Part shown: in pieces, positions 18,701 to 20,341 of the stretch
How the letters are laid out: each line of letters starts with the position of its first letter
Numbering within the stretch: position 1 is the stretch's first letter
From: Ectocarpus siliculosus
Lineage: Eukaryota > Sar > Phaeophyceae > Ectocarpales > Ectocarpaceae
DNA length: 20,341 nt
Assembly: GCA_000310025.1 (NCBI GenBank)
Contig: FN648395.1
Coordinates: 1-20,341, forward strand
Direction: 5' to 3'
Translations under genes and position numbers: made by a program
Notes under the pieces: model-generated
The model's database searches: none
The model's input: only the letters and a program-made list of their open reading frames with translations
What the model was told of the DNA's origin: nothing

Positions 18701-19617
18701 GTTGGGCTTGCCCGTGTCCTCCCTTTCGTTCCCAGACAACGCGGATGTTCTCCTCCGAGCTCCCTGAAGTGTTTTGTGTATGAGAACCAGATGAGAACCT
18801 CTTCCCAAACGATAATCTCGCCCCCGCGTTTCTCCTCCTGGTCGGCCTTCTAGCCCACACCCAACAATGCGCGGGCCTGCCTGCCTTCTTGGCATTGAGA
18901 AGGTCTGCGAATGACTCAGCACAACCTGTAGGTCAAGTTGGAGAAAGAATGGCGCCGGGAGAGAGTTGGGTTTGTCGTGCTTCTGACACCGGTCGCCAAC
19001 ATCTCCACGCCAAGAACCGATCCGATCCCGACACACGCACCCCATGCTCTCTCAGCCGAGATGTTAGAACGCAACTTGTAGTTCTTCTCCCGCTCGACCC
19101 TCTCGTTGTTTCTTTCCCTCCTCCGACTTTTGTTGTTTGTTCCCACCCGACTTCTCCCAGCCGTTAACCTTCCCCGCTTTTTTCGTGTCCACCTTGATCA
19201 GGGACCAGAGAAGGAGAGGCTGAAGCTCCTATACTCCGCCTACGACCTGTCGGGAGTGGCGCCCAGCGAAGAGCGACGGAAGTCGAGCCAATCGAGCGGA
19301 GGCAGCAGCAGCTTGAGCGGCGGCAACGGCACCGGCGGCGGCGGCGGCGGTGGTGGCAGTGGCAAGGTCAAGCCGTCCCGAAGGAGCAAGTACCTCACCC
19401 TCGAGGACATCACGGCCGTCCTCGCCAGCGCCTCGCAGACGGCGGCCTACCCGGCCCTCTTGAGCTTCACCACGGACGGTAAGGGCGGCATGACCACCGG
19501 CCACCTCAGCGGCGGGGGGCTTATCGGCGGTGGCGGAGGTGGCACCGGCGGCGATGGCATGTTTTGCTGCAGCTGCTGCTGGTGCTGCACGGGCTGCAAC
19601 GGCGAAGGCTGCAGCGG

Positions 19618-19670
<53 letters not shown>

Positions 19671-19825
19671 GCGGCGAGAACGACGGCGGCTTGTGTGGTG
19701 GTGGAGAGTGCAGAAGAGGGGCGGAAAAATCACCCCGAAATGGGGGGGAGGGTGGGCTCCCGTCTAACCAGGACAGCCTTAGAAATAGTGGGGAAGGAAG
19801 AAAGGAGGCGTGCGGCGGGGGAGGA

Positions 19826-19861
<36 letters not shown>

Positions 19862-20109
19862 CGAGGCAGCAGCGCCAGGGTTAGCAGCGACCCGGAAGCG
19901 CTGGCGGAGCTCCTCCGAGATATGGCGCAGCGGAACGCGGAGAGATACGCAGTGGCGGCGGTGTCGGAATTCGGCCAGGCGCAGGGGGGCACCGGGCTGA
20001 CCCAAAAGGAGTTCGAGAAGTGGGCCCTGACCGGCCCCGTCCTTCGGTGCCGCATCAACGAGTTCTCGATAGACCTCAACCTTGCCCCTTTCCAGGGGGT
20101 GCGGCTGTG
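15723..20109 (+). CDS. N-myristoylated EF-hand-like protein, mEAK7/TLDc family candidate (3'-partial, spliced)
   Basis: Exon 1 is 15723-16211 (163 codons, phase 0) and exon 2 is 19202-20109 (ends phase 2). The start MGCHASKQ is a classical N-myristoylation signal (Gly2, Ser6, Lys7) with Cys3 for palmitoylation, so membrane attachment is expected. An EF-hand-like unit ends exon 1 (FDVLDASGVGFLDFETFVLGLSKLLK region, residues 138-163) and continues as GPEKERLKLLYSAYDLSG in exon 2. After a low-complexity stretch come LAELLRDM (about 396-403) and TGLTQKEFEKWALTGPVLRC. The order (acylated start, degenerate EF-hands, this segment) resembles animal mEAK7, a lysosomal mTOR-linked TLDc protein; the TLDc domain would lie downstream. 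EF loop 1 has Val at position 5 and Thr at position 12, so calcium binding is doubtful. The alternative is another calcineurin-B/CIB-like EF protein. Confidence 0.65.
16212..19201 (+). other. Intron 1 of the mEAK7-like gene (2990 bp)
   Basis: Donor GTATGT after AAG; acceptor CCTTGATCAG before GGA CCA GAG, phase 0. The join gives LSKLLK|GPEKERLKLLYSAYD, the usual spacing between paired EF-hands. The intron contains a (CAG)7 repeat (16409-16429), a CAA-rich stretch (about 16878-16903), a short perfect hairpin GGCGGTA-GTA-TACCGCC (17228-17244) and no recognisable gene. Open frames are short and mostly lack ATG starts. Confidence 0.7.
16409..16429. repeat. (CAG)7 intronic microsatellite
   Basis: Seven pure CAG units in intron 1 of the mEAK7-like gene. 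Confidence 0.9.
19619..19666 (+). repeat. (GGAGCC)8 hexamer repeat coding Gly-Ala
   Basis: Eight exact hexamers in frame in exon 2 of the mEAK7-like gene, encoding alternating Gly-Ala after a Cys-rich stretch. Confidence 0.95.
19828..19860 (+). repeat. (CAG)11 repeat coding poly-Ser
   Basis: Eleven CAG units, read as AGC, give a run of ten Ser in the mEAK7-like exon 2. The same repeat unit codes Leu in gene B and Gln in the ULK4-like gene. Confidence 0.9.
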
Positions 20110-20341
20110 GTGAGTGTGAAACGGGTGGTCCCTAGGAAGGGCGTGCGTTCGGCTAGTAGGCTGTGTGTCTTCCGGCGGCGGGGTGGTGTTCTCTTCTGTG
20201 CTCTTCTCGTTGTCTTATCGGGTTCTTGGTTGAGGCGTGGGTGTGGTGGGAACGCGTGTTGAGGGTGGGCGGAGGAGGGGTTATATGGGAGAGTGTTCAG
20301 TGGGGGGGGGGGGGGGGGGGGGGGGGGGGAACAAATTTTTT
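20110..20341 (+). other. Start of intron 2 of the mEAK7-like gene (runs off the window)
   Basis: A consensus GTGAGT donor begins at 20110 and would leave the reading frame in phase 2; without splicing, TGA follows at once. The remainder is G/T-rich and ends in a 28-base G run. Confidence 0.65.
20302..20329. repeat. 28-base poly-G run at the window edge
   Basis: Uninterrupted homopolymer in the putative intron. True length is uncertain for technical reasons. Confidence 0.9.

Overview
The window looks like nuclear DNA of a stramenopile alga, most likely a brown alga of the Ectocarpus type. This is inferred from the following: GC-rich exons with long GT-AG introns ending in T-rich TTCGCAG acceptors, long Gly/Ala/Ser/Gln tracts coded by GGC/GCG/CAG microsatellites, wide non-coding gaps, and homologues of flagellate-eukaryote families. 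No prokaryotic operon, tRNA, rRNA, CRISPR array or intact transposon was recognised.

Four genes can be supported. (1) Plus strand, window start to 5272: the C-terminal 1.2 kb-plus of codons (about 1195 residues) of a helical-repeat protein that reads like the C-terminal region of ULK4 / plant RUNKEL; any kinase domain lies upstream of the window. (2) Minus strand, 8200 to 6671: a two-exon, 289-residue protein with one membrane segment and a C-terminal membrane-associated progesterone receptor (MAPR) / cytochrome b5-like domain. (3) Minus strand, 14903 to 9716: a three-exon, 642-residue protein with a membrane segment and two MAPR domains in tandem. (4) Plus strand, 15723 to beyond the window end: an N-myristoylated EF-hand-like protein that matches the layout of mEAK7 (TLDc family); the TLDc domain itself would lie past the window.

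Genes 2 and 3 are head-to-tail neighbours and share an intron at exactly the same codon and phase inside the MAPR fold, so they look like local duplicates. Gene 2 has lost the tyrosine that ligates heme in PGRMC1, while both domains of gene 3 keep it. Genes 3 and 4 are divergently transcribed from an 819-bp region carrying two perfect ATGACGTCAT (CRE/ATF-type) palindromes. Genes 1 and 2 converge on a 1.4-kb gap.

The two longest introns (each about 3 kb, in genes 3 and 4) hold the repeats: an 83-bp foldback with a perfect 18-bp centre right next to a 5' splice site, a roughly 0.75-kb segment bounded by TGATCATT repeats, and simple repeats. All exon boundaries are read by eye from splice motifs, frame and family fit; no alignment was run.
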